In this document: positions 1 through 9,261 of the stretch, in pieces
Layout of the letters: the number at the start of each line of letters is the position of its first letter
Position numbering within the stretch: the first letter of the stretch is position 1
Assembly (NCBI GenBank): GCA_023212695.1
Contig: JALCCG010000114.1
Location: 1-63,510 of the forward strand
Length of the DNA stretch: 63,510 nt
Origin: Sporisorium sorghi
Lineage: Eukaryota > Basidiomycota > Ustilaginomycetes > Ustilaginales > Ustilaginaceae
Reading direction: 5' to 3'
Position numbers and translations under genes: made by a program
Notes under the pieces: generated by a model
Seen by the model: the letters and a program-made list of their open reading frames with translations, nothing else
Databases searched by the model: none
Told to the model about the DNA's origin: nothing

Positions 1-117
1 TTGCTTTTTACGGAGAATAGGTTGTCCGACTCATGAATGATATTGTGTTGAGTCGTCAATAACCGTAACTGTTATATAACATGGTCATAAAATTAACATA
101 AACAGATGAAGATTTTG

Positions 118-190
118 TTACCGATATCACGCAGAAAATCAGTATAATAGAATTAGGCATAATCGGGAAAGTGCTTACCGATTTACGCAG
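118..190. repeat. short direct repeat upstream of the first gene
   Basis: A 16-17 base unit, TTACCGAT followed by ACGCAG, occurs at 118-134 and again at 175-190, with one base fewer between the halves in the second copy. A TATAAT hexamer (143-148) lies between the copies, but I see no good -35 at normal spacing. It could be a paired binding site for the gene at 291, or chance. The rest of 1-290 holds no convincing gene. Confidence 0.35.
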
Positions 191-290
191 GCTATAGGAA
201 TGAAGGCCTGATTGGAGGGTTCTCCATTAACCAACCAACTACGAATACTCATCTGGAGACCGGTTATTGTGGGGGAAGGAGGACAATTAC

Positions 291-728
291 ATGTTGCGTA
301 AAAATAGTCTGCGTGTAGCAGAGATCATATGTGCGGGTACGATTTTGTTAATCGGATCCGGATGCGGCGCATCCACAGAACCAAGCTGGAAGTCCTTCGA
401 CGGTGCGGCGAATGTAAAGTCGTTCCCGGTTCCGAAGGAAGCGAATAAAACCGAACAAACCACAGGCAATAGTGATTTGGACTACGTACGTTATGCGCTT
501 CCGGGGCTGAAGGAAGACGATAGTATACCTGAAGCTTACCTGGATGAAATCGTGTCCTGGGGATGGAAGCAGAAGGAAACGGAAGACAATGGTTCTTCAT
601 TAGTTTTTGAAAAAGGAAAAAATATCGTCCACCTGTCGGTGCATGACGATTTTCTCATAATCACCGTTCCTGCTCAGTTTAAGAAACAAGTCATACAAGG
701 ATTGGAAAGCAACAAAGCGAATGAATAA
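291..728 (+). CDS. putative lipoprotein, function unknown
   Basis: A 145-residue protein I do not recognise. The ATG at 291 is chosen over one 24 bases upstream because a strong GGAAGGAGG lies just before it. The N-terminus has a basic head, a hydrophobic stretch at about residues 9-23 and a cysteine at 25 (GSGC), as in a lipoprotein signal; glycine at the -3 position is less typical than leucine, so lipidation is likely but not certain. The mature part is hydrophilic, with no transmembrane segment and no catalytic motif I can name. It is inferred to be exported and anchored on the outer face of the membrane. It ends 18 bases before the left end of the IS relic, so the element did not break the reading frame. 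Confidence 0.6.
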   Translation: MLRKNSLRVAEIICAGTILLIGSGCGASTEPSWKSFDGAANVKSFPVPKEANKTEQTTGNSDLDYVRYALPGLKEDDSIPEAYLDEIVSWGWKQKETEDNGSSLVFEKGKNIVHLSVHDDFLIITVPAQFKKQVIQGLESNKANE

Positions 729-821
729 AGACCTCTTTCCGGCTTTGAAGTGCACCCCTTAGAATAGACATTGGAAAAACCCCCGGGTTTAACCGATGAA
801 ATTTCTAGGGGGTGTATTTTT

Positions 822-1143
822 ATGGGACAAAAGTTTAAGACCTATTCAATTTGCCAATGAAAAAGGAAGCTATTCGTCTTCACATCGATGAGAAATGGAC
901 GTATCGCCGAATTACGAAGCACCTGGAGATTCAGGACTCGGATCGTGTGAAAAAGTGGATGAGAAAATATATAGGGAGCTAGGTGGGTTCGGTCTACTGG
1001 ATGGACGGGGACGTCGGAAGCAATATAGGAGTCAGGATCGGTATGTGCAAAAGTTGAAACGGGAGAATGAGTTGCTAAAAAAGTGCTTGGTCGCTTGGAA
1101 GGAGGAAGTAAACAAGAGAGTTATCAGATCATGGAAAAGGTAG
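822..1143 (+). pseudogene. IS3-family orfA (helix-turn-helix transposase subunit), frameshifted
   Basis: The expected product is the small DNA-binding OrfA. The ATG at 822 starts a frame that stops after 12 codons. The helix-turn-helix part (KEAIRLHIDEKWTYRRITKH) continues in another frame and ends at a TAG near 980. The C-terminal part (FGLLDGRGRRKQY..., then a leucine-zipper-like QKLKRENELLKKCL) is in a third frame up to 1143. At least two frameshifts are therefore needed to rebuild it. Pieces are in the correct order, so this is decay in place. Confidence 0.8.
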
Positions 1144-1971
1144 CCAGCATACGGAGATGTCCAGAAACTCTCCCGCGTTTTTGGTGTGTCCCGAAGTGGT
1201 TATTACGCTTATTTAAAGCGCAAACGAATCGATCGTGATGCAAAGGCAAAGAAGCAGGTGTTTCAAGTTTATCAGCGTTATGAAGGAAAGTATGGCTATC
1301 GGCTGCTTCAGTTATTTCTTTGGCAAGATCAAGGGATTTGGATGAACCACAAGAAGGTCCTTCGTCTCATGCAAGCACACGGCATTCAATCTCGAATTCG
1401 CCGTAAGAGACGATTTGGAAGCACGTGTGCAGCTGCTGAGCGTGTATCGGAGAACCGTCTGAAAAGGGATTTCACTGCGGAAAAACCAAATCAGAAATGG
1501 GTAACTGACATTACTCAGTACCGTGTTGGAGAGCGTTGGGTGTACCTGTCAGCCATTAAGGATCTGTTTAATAACGAAATTGTGGCTTACGACAGGGGCG
1601 AACGCAACGACAATGAACTCGTGCTCCGCACATTCAGCAAAGCATTTGTTAAACAAAAAGACGTGACCGGATGGATCGTTCATAGCGATCAGGGTTTCCA
1701 GTACACGTCTCATGCTTACCACGACATGCTGCCAGCCAAAGGTTGGCGCCCGAATCAGCATGTCTCGACGAGGAAACTGTTATGACAATGCTCGATGGAG
1801 AGCTTCTTCTCGCATCTCAAAACGGAAGGACTCTACCCTTTCATATCCGAACGGTCACCGCAGCACAAAACAAAATTGAGAAATACATTCTGTTTTTATA
1901 ACCGGGAACGACCACAACGAAAACTAAAAAAACTGACGCCGGTAGAGTATCGACGCCAGTTTTCCGCCTAG
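1131..1971 (+). pseudogene. IS3-family orfB (DDE integrase/transposase), frameshifted
   Basis: The frame is intact only from 1186 to 1785, covering the HTH_21-like region (GKYGYR) and the rve core, with the first two catalytic aspartates seen in WVTDITQ and VHSDQGFQYTS. An indel near 1146 separates it from its likely start. A second shift near 1735 and a third near 1793 put the block carrying the catalytic glutamate (MESFFSHLKTE) and the C-terminal end (YNRERPQRKLKKLTPVEYRR) into other frames, ending at the TAG at 969-971 of the second kilobase (1969-1971). All three catalytic residues are still encoded but not in one protein. Confidence 0.85.
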
Positions 1972-2087
1972 GTTTTTTTCAAATGTCTATAAAATGGGGT
2001 CTTGACCACTTCGGAATGAGGTGTTTTTTAATGATGGACTGGATGATTACTATATGTACCCATGTAGATGGAAGACAGCTTACTGTG

Positions 2088-2609
2088 TTATTGCATGTAG
2101 TAAGAGATGTCTTGTTCGTTCATTTTTAACATGCCTTCCTTACGCTGACCAGTCAGGCGCAGCATCGTATAGCCACGGGGGAGAAGAAGCCACAGATGCC
2201 AGAATGCTAGCGCAATCGCTAAAGGCAGCGGTAACCAGAAAGCCATGATAGCGCTTAAGACAATCCCTACCCAGCAGGTATAGAACTGTACCAAAGTGAA
2301 TACACGCAAGCTGACGTGTTGATCCGGTATATAGCCAAGCCACGGCAGCTTTAGACGAAAGCGCCAGCGCTTCCGGTAGCCTGCTCCGAGCAGAATGAGC
2401 ACCGTATGCCCGATGACATACTGGATCCATAGCATAAGCGGAAAGGCGATTAGCATATAGAGCGGGATATAGGGTGATACCGTAAATATCCCCGCAGTTG
2501 CAGCGAGCACAGGCAGACTTAGGTAAAGGATGAGCAAGCTTTTGGAAATCTGAATTTTTTTAATGAGTCGGTAGTGATAAAAGGTGGCTTGACCGTGTGG
2601 ATCTGCCAT
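2088..2609 (-). CDS. conserved multi-pass membrane protein, function unknown
   Basis: A 173-residue reverse-strand protein with four to five hydrophobic segments (about residues 24-45, 48-74, 102-125 and 125-145) and basic loops, so probably an inner-membrane protein with small cytoplasmic ends. The start at 2609 has an AAGGAGG about 12 bases upstream on the reverse strand, somewhat long. I see no transporter or enzyme signature. It sits alone between the IS relic and gin, divergent from gin. A forward-strand frame over the same bases (2021-2248) has no ribosome site and is taken as a shadow. Confidence 0.6.
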   Translation of the reverse strand: MADPHGQATFYHYRLIKKIQISKSLLILYLSLPVLAATAGIFTVSPYIPLYMLIAFPLMLWIQYVIGHTVLILLGAGYRKRWRFRLKLPWLGYIPDQHVSLRVFTLVQFYTCWVGIVLSAIMAFWLPLPLAIALAFWHLWLLLPRGYTMLRLTGQRKEGMLKMNEQDISYYMQ

Positions 2610-2839
2610 TGGGCTGTGCCGTCCTCCTTAGGTATAAGATAAATTTCGATAGACAAGAAGTAACAGTCTTTTATGTTTTTATCGGACAAAATCATATTTT
2701 TATTAAGTTAAAAAAAGGTACAGACACAAGGCCAGCAAGGGGTACATATAAATAAAGCGTAGAAAGATATCCTATGAAAAGGTTTAAAATAATAGAAACT
2801 GTGTCATACTAATAGTAAAAGGATCAAGGTGGGATGGTT

Positions 2840-3025
2840 ATGGAAGAATTGACCGAACACGTGTGTATCATATGCAATCAGTCCAAGACAGACGGAATCA
2901 CCATTGTATCGCAATTCGTATGCGAGGAATGTGAATCGGAAATCGTTCATACCAGTGCGGAAGACGCCAAATATCATTTTTTTATCCGTCAATTAAAACA
3001 GATTGCCATGCCTAAAAATGCATAG
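2840..3025 (+). CDS. gin: anti-sigma-G factor Gin (CsfB)
   Basis: A 61-residue protein with CIIC near the N-terminus and CEEC about 18 residues later, the two CxxC knuckles of the zinc-binding Gin family. In B. subtilis Gin binds and holds sigma-G inactive in the forespore until engulfment (established for the family). It is the first gene of the conserved gin-yaaO-tmk order, which supports the call. AAGGTGGG (2826-2833) abuts the upstream ATG at 2834, so the ATG at 2840 is preferred, giving seven-base spacing. A sigma-F type promoter would be expected, but I could not place one convincingly in the AT-rich 2640-2825 region. Confidence 0.88.
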   Translation: MEELTEHVCIICNQSKTDGITIVSQFVCEECESEIVHTSAEDAKYHFFIRQLKQIAMPKNA

Positions 3026-3044
3026 ACGCGATACGCGTGTAATG

Positions 3045-3068
3045 GGCCTGAATTGAAGGCCTTTTTTT
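3045..3068 (+). terminator. rho-independent terminator after gin
   Basis: GGCCT (3045-3049) pairs with AGGCC (3057-3061) across a seven-base loop and is followed by seven T. It separates gin from the decarboxylase gene. Confidence 0.7.
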
Positions 3069-3161
3069 GTTTGTGCAGGCTGTTTAGGGGATTGGGGCAT
3101 AGGCGTAGGTTTCAAATTGCGTTAAAATAGGTTAGAGAATGTAATCCGAAGGGATATGTCG

Positions 3162-4829
3162 ATGACTACACATAGAGACCTTGCCCCACTTGCAGAAGCA
3201 TTGGCGTTATACCGGGATCGGGGGGCTTCCTCTTTTCATGTACCCGGTCACAAGAATGGCAGGGCATACGAGGCAGACAAGAAAGGCGCGGACATGCTGC
3301 ATGAAGCCATGCGTATTGATGTGACGGAAATTACCGGGACGGATGATTTGTTCCATCCTGAAGGGGTCATTCAGGACGCACAGGAGCTGGCAGCAGATTG
3401 TTTTGGAGCCGAGGAGAGCTTTTTCCTCGTGGGTGGAAGTACTGCCGGCAATTTGGCGTTAATCCTAACGGTATGCCGGGAGCCTGGGGATATCGTGCTT
3501 GTACAACGGAATGTACATAAGTCTGTCTTAAACGGATTAATGCTGGCAGGGGCAAGGGCGGTCTTTCTTCAGCCGGAAATGGACAAGTCCAGTGGTCTGG
3601 CTGTTGCTCCTTCTGCGGGAACGCTGGCAGCAGCGCTTGAGGCTTACCCGGAGGCAAGAGGGGCCGTCGTAACGATGCCCAACTACTACGGGATGGGCAG
3701 CGACTTGAGGCCGCTAGCAGAGGCATGCCATGGGCATGAAATTCCGCTGCTTGTGGATGAGGCGCATGGAGCCCATTACGGGCAGCATCCCCGGATGCCG
3801 ATGAATGCCCTGTCCTGCGGCGCGGATGGCGTGGTTCAATCCACGCACAAGATGTTAGCCGCGATGACGATGGGAGCCATGCTGCACGTACAGGGCGGGC
3901 TGCTCGACCGCAGCCTGCTGCGTCAGCGGCTGGCAATGGTCCAGAGCTCCAGCCCCTCGTACCCGCTCATGGCTTCGCTGGACCTGGCGCGGCGCCTGCT
4001 GCACACGCAGGGCGCAGGCGCCTTCACGGCTGGCCTTGCCGCCGTGGATGCCTTCCAGCGCGGCCTAGCGAAGCTGCCGCGCTTCGGGCTGCTGCAGCCG
4101 CCGCAGCCCGGGGAACACGCCGCGGGCACAGCCGCTGCGGCGTATACCCGCCAGGACCCGTTCAAAGCGGTCATATATGACCGCACCGGGTCCCTGAGCG
4201 GGTATGCACTTCAGCGCGCACTAGAGGCGCGCGGCTGTGTGCCGGAGATGAGCGACGAGCTGCACGTCGTCTTATTGTTTACGTTAGGGTCGACACAGGA
4301 AGATGCGAATCACGTCTTATGGGCTCTTGTGCATATTGTAGAGCAGGAGGAGGCGTTGGAGAAGACCGGGACTGAACCAGGCGATCAAACAGAGGGTACG
4401 GAATTGCTGATCCGGAAATTGCGGGATCAGGGGGATTTCACGAGGTATGAGCAGCCAGCGTTTCGTCCGGAAGAAAATCTTGATTATTTTGATATCGATG
4501 CTAGCTTGTTAACTGAAGAATATGTAATCCCCAATGTTTCCACGTGGAACAATTTGCCCGGGGAAACTCCCTATTCAGCTCCGGTTCCCTTTTCACTGAA
4601 GCCGATCGACAGGGAGAGGGTGGAGTCCGTGCCAATAGAGAGCAGCGCCGGACGAACGGTCGCGGAGATGGTGATTCCCTATCCGCCAGGAATTCCGGTT
4701 CTGTATCCGGGCGAGGTCATAGCCATGGAGATGGCACAGAGAATGCTGGCATTAAGGGAGGCAGGGGCCAAGTGCCAGGGCATCAAGGATCCAACACTGG
4801 CAAGCATTGTCGTTTTTAAGGAATTATGA
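3162..4829 (+). CDS. Orn/Lys/Arg-type PLP-dependent decarboxylase (YaaO family)
   Basis: A 555-residue fold-type I PLP enzyme, predicted to decarboxylate a basic amino acid and make a polyamine precursor; the substrate cannot be read from sequence. Visible marks are FHVPGHKNG (25-33), a glycine-rich PLP-phosphate loop (GGSTAGN, 91-97), DEAHG with the pyridine-nitrogen aspartate (199-203), and STHK with the Schiff-base lysine at about 230. The C-terminal domain ends in the PGIPVLYPGE stretch typical of the family. The ATG at 3162 is chosen over 3156 because AAGGG at 3149-3153 gives eight-base spacing. Bases 3880-4250 are markedly GC- and alanine-rich compared with the rest. In B. subtilis the homologue also lies just before tmk. 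Confidence 0.85.
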   Translation: MTTHRDLAPLAEALALYRDRGASSFHVPGHKNGRAYEADKKGADMLHEAMRIDVTEITGTDDLFHPEGVIQDAQELAADCFGAEESFFLVGGSTAGNLALILTVCREPGDIVLVQRNVHKSVLNGLMLAGARAVFLQPEMDKSSGLAVAPSAGTLAAALEAYPEARGAVVTMPNYYGMGSDLRPLAEACHGHEIPLLVDEAHGAHYGQHPRMPMNALSCGADGVVQSTHKMLAAMTMGAMLHVQGGLLDRSLLRQRLAMVQSSSPSYPLMASLDLARRLLHTQGAGAFTAGLAAVDAFQRGLAKLPRFGLLQPPQPGEHAAGTAAAAYTRQDPFKAVIYDRTGSLSGYALQRALEARGCVPEMSDELHVVLLFTLGSTQEDANHVLWALVHIVEQEEALEKTGTEPGDQTEGTELLIRKLRDQGDFTRYEQPAFRPEENLDYFDIDASLLTEEYVIPNVSTWNNLPGETPYSAPVPFSLKPIDRERVESVPIESSAGRTVAEMVIPYPPGIPVLYPGEVIAMEMAQRMLALREAGAKCQGIKDPTLASIVVFKEL

Positions 4830-4920
4830 GGCAAGGAACTCGAAGTATACACTGATACCGATAGTCGACACATATAACTTTCCAGATCCGTGATCAACAA
4901 AAGATGAAAGCAGGATACTT

Positions 4921-5565
4921 ATGAATAATCGCAGACCACTATTTATTACCCTGGAAGGAGGAGAAGGATCCGGTAAAACGACCATGATGGGCAGACTCGC
5001 CGCCTTTATGCAGAATCATTCGATCCCTTATCTGATTACCCGCGAGCCTGGGGGCATTGAGATTGCGGAGAAGATTCGCTCCATTATTCTGGATCCGGAG
5101 CACACCGCGATGGATGCACGCACCGAAGCATTATTATATGCGGCAGCCCGCCGACAGCATCTTGTGGAGAAGGTGGAGCCGGCATTAAGGCAGGGACTGA
5201 CCGTGCTCTGTGACCGATTCGTGGACAGCAGCCTGGTTTACCAGGGATATGCACGCGGATTGGGGATGGAAGAGGTGTGGAGCATCAATCAGTTCGCCAT
5301 CGATACCCGGATGCCGGATTTGACGTTGTTGTTTGATATCGAGCCGAAGATTGGCCTTTCACGGATTGCAGCGAATGCCGAAAGAGAATGGAATCGACTG
5401 GATATGGAGAACCTGACATTTCACGAGAAAGTTAGGGAGGGCTATCTGCTGGTAGCAGAGCGTAATCCGGATCGAATTCGCATCGTGGATGCTTCCAAGA
5501 CACCGGCACAGGTCGAACGGGAAATGAATCGTCACCTGGAAGACACGATATTAAAGGATTTTTGA
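4921..5565 (+). CDS. tmk: thymidylate kinase
   Basis: A 214-residue P-loop kinase converting dTMP to dTDP with ATP, an essential cytoplasmic step of dTTP synthesis. It has the Walker A GGEGSGKT (13-20), REPGG (41-45) and the nucleotide-binding DRF motif (98-100) followed by [12 protein letters not shown]. Length is normal for the family. It begins about 90 bases after the decarboxylase and precedes darA, yaaR and holB, as in B. subtilis, linking dTTP supply with replication genes. Confidence 0.95.
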   Translation: MNNRRPLFITLEGGEGSGKTTMMGRLAAFMQNHSIPYLITREPGGIEIAEKIRSIILDPEHTAMDARTEALLYAAARRQHLVEKVEPALRQGLTVLCDRFVDSSLVYQGYARGLGMEEVWSINQFAIDTRMPDLTLLFDIEPKIGLSRIAANAEREWNRLDMENLTFHEKVREGYLLVAERNPDRIRIVDASKTPAQVEREMNRHLEDTILKDF

Positions 5566-5582
5566 GGTTGTTTGTCAAATAA

Positions 5583-5960
<378 letters not shown>

Positions 5961-6200
5961 ATTCATTTTCTGGATCTGCGATAGCACGTAACGGATGTTT
6001 TTATTGGGATATTTGACGGCTGTGTTCTCCTGTATCGACTATCTTTTGAACCTCTTCTGTATCATAATAAAAATAGTTACCGTAGATCGCCGCACTCGGG
6101 AGATGATCTTTAATAGGTAATGATGTAGATGAACTCCAAATAAAGTGTTGAATGTATCGGATGATTGCCGGTAAATCGCTTGACAAGAAAACCATTTCAA

Positions 6201-6245
6201 GGTACGTTCACGTGAGGCATAGGTTGTTCGATTTATGAACGTACC
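6201..6245. repeat. perfect 10-bp inverted repeat upstream of yaaR
   Basis: GGTACGTTCA (6201-6210) and TGAACGTACC (6236-6245) are exact reverse complements around a 25-base loop. No T tract follows, so it is not an obvious terminator. The spacer (6219-6239) resembles 17-37 of the window at 18 of 21 positions. It may be an operator or RNA hairpin in the yaaR leader. The remaining darA-yaaR gap (5961-6200) shows no gene I can support. Confidence 0.5.
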
Positions 6246-6299
6246 GGATGCCTCCGTTTTATTAAGATGCTAGAATTACGCAAGAGGCGGTGGATCAGG

Positions 6300-6743
6300 G
6301 TGAAGATTAATCCGGGCTTTCGGCCCATGAAAAGTGAAATCACGGTGCCGGATGGCAACGCCAGACCGATTCAGCAGCGATCATTCTCCGATATGATGCA
6401 GCAGCAGGGGGAACGTGCAACCCATGAGGAACTGAATCGTCAAATGCGTGAAATTGCACTCCAAGGGGACCGATTGGCCAAAGTCATGACTGTTCGGGAG
6501 CTGAAGACTTATAAAATGATGGTTCGGCGTTTCCTTGAGGAAACGGTTCGGCGCGGTGTGAAGATGAAGGAAACACGCGGTTGGGACCGTCGGGGGCGCG
6601 GCAAGCGTTATAATGTCATAGATGAGGTTGATTCTGCGCTGCTGGCTATGGCAGATGATCTGCTTGATACGGAGCAGGGGAGAATTGATTTGCTGAACAA
6701 GGTTGGAGAAATTCGCGGCATGCTGATCAATCTTGTATTTTAA
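6300..6743 (+). CDS. yaaR: YaaR family protein (DUF327)
   Basis: A 147-residue, charged, mostly helical cytoplasmic protein of the YaaR/DUF327 family; the molecular function is not established. It contains RELKTYKMMVRRFLEE and a C-terminal DEVDSALLAMADDLLDTEQGRIDLLNKVGEIRGML block, conserved in the family. The GTG at 6300 is preferred over an ATG at 6267: the longer form adds 11 basic residues and has no ribosome site, while GAGGCGGTGG lies ahead of the GTG and VKINPGF matches the usual MKIN start. It lies between darA and holB as in B. subtilis. Confidence 0.85.
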   Translation: MKINPGFRPMKSEITVPDGNARPIQQRSFSDMMQQQGERATHEELNRQMREIALQGDRLAKVMTVRELKTYKMMVRRFLEETVRRGVKMKETRGWDRRGRGKRYNVIDEVDSALLAMADDLLDTEQGRIDLLNKVGEIRGMLINLVF

Positions 6744-6819
6744 TTGTAAGGAAGCTTAAAACGATCCATGAGGTGTTACGGCCATGAAGTGCATGGGGAT
6801 CGGTAGAAAGTGAGGACTT

Positions 6820-7806
6820 ATGTCTTTTAATGATATCGTAGGTCAAGAGACTGCGAAGCAATTGCTGCAAAATGCCTTGCGCCGCCATGCAGTTAGTCAT
6901 GCTTATCTGTTCAGCGGTCCTAACGGTGCCGGGCAGATGCAGACGGCGCTTACGTTCGCCAAGGCATTGTTTTGTACGGAACTTGAAGATGATGCCTGCG
7001 GGCATTGTTTGGAATGCCGCAAGGTGGACCATGGCAATCATCCTGACCTTACGATGGTCGAGCCGGATGGGGCCAGCATCAAGATCGATCAGATTCGTGA
7101 TCTGCAGCGCATATTTTCCTATCGCTCGGAGAACCGCAATCCGAAGGTCTATATTATTGACCGGGCGGAGAAAATGACAACACAGGCAGCCAACAGTCTG
7201 CTTAAATTTTTGGAGGAGCCGCAGTCGCCGGCGGTAGCTATCCTGATAGCCGAGAATGGACAGGCACTTCTGCCCACCATTCAGTCCAGATCCCAACAAG
7301 TACCGTTCCGGGCACTGGATCCACAGATGATGGAGAAGGTCCTGGTAGGTGAAGGTTATCCTGCTGCACTTGTGCGCTGCGCAGTTCATCTTGCATCAGG
7401 AATTGATGAGTGCAGGAAAATATTGAATGAGAATTGGTTTGCAGAAATTAGAAACGTAGTGTTACAATTAGGGAAGGAGTCTTTGAACCGAAGCGGCTCA
7501 GCTATGATTACAGCGAGTCAAAAAGTGTTCAAAACAGAACTCTCTGATCATCTGGACCTATTGTTCAGCATGTTTCATTTATGGTTTAAGGACATGATCC
7601 ATGTCCAGTATGGAAGGAAAGAGTCTCTCGTTTTCATAGATCAGGCGGAGTATATCTCTGGTCATGCGTCAGCCCGCAGCACAGCACAGTGGGTGTCATA
7701 CATGGATTTGGCCGCAGAGTGTCAGAAGAAGTTACGCTATAATGTCAATGGACAGCTCAGTTTAGAGCAGTTGTTGATGGGTTTGGGCGGTAACACTCCG
7801 GCGTGA
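6820..7806 (+). CDS. holB: DNA polymerase III delta-prime subunit
   Basis: A 328-residue AAA+ clamp-loader subunit that helps load the beta clamp on primed DNA. It has the start IVGQETAKQLLQNAL, HAYLFSGPNGAG, a zinc knuckle made of four cysteines between about residues 51 and 66 (C-x8-C-x2-C-x2-C), YIIDRAEKMT in the Walker B position and SLLKFLEEP (the SRC-like region). The Walker A loop reads GPNGAGQM, so the phosphate-binding lysine is missing; delta-prime does not act as an ATPase in E. coli, so this need not impair function. It overlaps no gene but its stop is 57 bases before ricT. Confidence 0.93.
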   Translation: MSFNDIVGQETAKQLLQNALRRHAVSHAYLFSGPNGAGQMQTALTFAKALFCTELEDDACGHCLECRKVDHGNHPDLTMVEPDGASIKIDQIRDLQRIFSYRSENRNPKVYIIDRAEKMTTQAANSLLKFLEEPQSPAVAILIAENGQALLPTIQSRSQQVPFRALDPQMMEKVLVGEGYPAALVRCAVHLASGIDECRKILNENWFAEIRNVVLQLGKESLNRSGSAMITASQKVFKTELSDHLDLLFSMFHLWFKDMIHVQYGRKESLVFIDQAEYISGHASARSTAQWVSYMDLAAECQKKLRYNVNGQLSLEQLLMGLGGNTPA

Positions 7807-7862
7807 GCACACCCCCAGGCCCGAAGAATGGCCAATATGTACAGGCACAAGGGGGTTTATTT

Positions 7863-8663
7863 TTGTACAGTGTAGTAGGTGTCCGCTTTAAGAAAGCGGG
7901 CAAAATATATTACTTCGATCCGCTCGATCTGCCCGTGGAGAAGGAACAATCCGTCATTGTGGAAACCGCGAGAGGCATAGAGTATGGTCAAGTTGTGATA
8001 GGAAAGAAGGAGGTTGGTGAATCGGACGTTGTTCTTCCACTGAAGAAGGTCATTCGCATCGCTGGTGATTCCGATGCCCGTGTGGTTGAAGAGAACAAGC
8101 ACGCCGCGAAAGATGCATTCACCACCTGTTTAAATAAAATTCGGGATCACGAGCTGAAAATGAAGCTGGTTGATGTGGAATTCACATTTGATCGCAACAA
8201 AATCATTTTCTACTTCACCGCCGAAGGCCGTGTGGATTTTCGTGAACTGGTTAAGGATCTGGCCAGTATATTCCGAACTCGAATCGAGCTTCGCCAAATC
8301 GGAGTTCGTGACGAAGCCAAAATGCTCGGCGGTCTTGGACCCTGTGGACGCGTACTGTGCTGTTCCTCATGGCTTGGTGATTTTGAGCCGGTATCGATCA
8401 AGATGGCAAAGGATCAAAGCCTATCGCTCAATCCGACTAAAATTTCCGGGCTATGCGGAAGATTGATGTGCTGCCTGAAATTTGAGCATGATAATTATGA
8501 AAGCGTGAAAGAAGAGCTTCCATCCGCTGGAAAGCTTGTCGTTACTTCGCTGGGAGAAGGCAAAGTAGTCGGACTTAATGCGGATAAGCGGACGGTTCAT
8601 GTTCAGCTGTTTGAAATTGGAAAGGTTAAGGAACTTCCGATGGATGACGTTGTCATCAAGTAG
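7863..8663 (+). CDS. ricT: RicT (YaaT), PSP1-domain protein of the RicAFT complex
   Basis: A 266-residue PSP1-domain protein. In B. subtilis RicT with RicA and RicF forms an iron-sulfur complex that promotes RNase Y mRNA processing and sporulation phosphorelay. Signatures are VGVRFKKAGKIYYFDP, VEFTFDRNKIIFYF and the cysteine-rich ALGPCGRxxCC and LCGRLMCC motifs, the likely cluster ligands. The TTG at 7863 is chosen: AAGGGGG at 7849-7855 gives seven-base spacing and the product begins MYSVVGV, like homologues. An upstream GTG at 7803 overlapping the holB stop would add 20 residues without a ribosome site. Confidence 0.92.
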   Translation: MYSVVGVRFKKAGKIYYFDPLDLPVEKEQSVIVETARGIEYGQVVIGKKEVGESDVVLPLKKVIRIAGDSDARVVEENKHAAKDAFTTCLNKIRDHELKMKLVDVEFTFDRNKIIFYFTAEGRVDFRELVKDLASIFRTRIELRQIGVRDEAKMLGGLGPCGRVLCCSSWLGDFEPVSIKMAKDQSLSLNPTKISGLCGRLMCCLKFEHDNYESVKEELPSAGKLVVTSLGEGKVVGLNADKRTVHVQLFEIGKVKELPMDDVVIK

Positions 8664-8695
8664 TCCAATAGAATGTTTATTTTCGGGGTGTAGAC

Positions 8696-9067
8696 TTGGA
8701 GAAGAAAAACATTTTTGTGCTCATTCAAGAGTTGGAAACACAGATGGGACATATACACAGTGAACTGGGTGGACTTAAGCTGGTCATCAAGGAACTGCTG
8801 GAAGAGAACCATCGCCTCAGTCTTGAAAATGAACAGCTCCGGAAAATATTAAAGAGGGAAGTCAATCCGGCAGAATTTGAAAACCCAGTTGCTATACAAC
8901 CTCAGCCTCATGTGAAGGATGAGGAACATGGAGAAGATGTGGTCGGTGAGGGATATGATAACCTGGCCCGGCTGTATCATGAAGGCTTCCACATTTGCAA
9001 TGTCTATTATGGACATCTGCGCACGGAAGGGGATTGCCTGTTCTGCTTGTCTTTTTTGAATAAATGA
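8696..9067 (+). CDS. yabA: replication initiation control protein YabA
   Basis: A 123-residue protein that binds DnaA and the DnaN clamp and limits replication initiation. The N-terminal half is a leucine-heptad coiled coil (about residues 4-60, including [17 protein letters not shown]) for tetramer formation. The C-terminal half carries the zinc site FHICN...CLFC. The start is TTG at 8696, with GGGGTG upstream, five to six bases away. It follows ricT by 32 bases and is followed by a terminator, so it probably closes the tmk-yabA unit. Confidence 0.93.
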   Translation: MEKKNIFVLIQELETQMGHIHSELGGLKLVIKELLEENHRLSLENEQLRKILKREVNPAEFENPVAIQPQPHVKDEEHGEDVVGEGYDNLARLYHEGFHICNVYYGHLRTEGDCLFCLSFLNK

Positions 9068-9071
9068 GAAG

Positions 9072-9100
9072 CCGTAGGAGAAACTGCCTACGGTTTTTTT
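9072..9100 (+). terminator. rho-independent terminator after yabA
   Basis: CCGTAGG (9072-9078) pairs perfectly with CCTACGG (9087-9093) over an eight-base loop, followed by seven T. Confidence 0.9.
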
Positions 9101-9146
9101 CTAGAATGGAAAGGTTATACTGTAAGGATCGATAAGAACGTCATAC

Positions 9147-9181
9147 GGCTGCTTGTCATGCAATGTGAAGAGCAGCCTTTT
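9147..9181 (+). terminator. second hairpin with short T run before trmN6
   Basis: GGCTGCT (9147-9153) pairs with AGCAGCC (9171-9177) across 17 bases and is followed by TTTT. It could be a backup terminator for yabA or a leader hairpin of the next gene. Confidence 0.45.
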
Positions 9182-9261
9182 GTGTATTTTATAGGCCCGA
9201 CATGCGGTTAGTTAGGGCAATACGAGGCAAGGATCTATTATGGAGATAAAGGGTTGAAACT

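Larger units (their letters stand above)
746..2008 (+). mobile_element. degenerate IS3-family (IS150-like) insertion sequence
   Basis: About 1.26 kb. The ends are imperfect inverted repeats: the left end (746-783) and the reverse complement of the right end (about 1971-2008) share ACCCC, then TATAGACATT or a near match, then a GAAAAA-CC run. Both ends are flanked by CTT (743-745 and 2009-2011), which fits the 3-bp target duplication usual for this group. Inside are remains of orfA and orfB in the standard order. Both reading frames are broken by several indels, so the element cannot make its own transposase as it stands. Family assignment rests on the DDE protein type and overall organisation. 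Confidence 0.85.

Noticed and set aside
115..148. Sigma-A promoter TTGTTA...TATAAT for the first gene
   Set aside because: Spacer is 22 bases, too long for an ordinary promoter, and there is no sign of an activator site.
2021..2248. 75-codon forward frame over the reverse-strand membrane protein gene
   Set aside because: No ribosome site, and the opposite strand has a better gene with membrane helices.
6001..6195. 64-codon reverse-strand frame between darA and yaaR
   Set aside because: No ribosome site and no family resemblance; the region looks non-coding.
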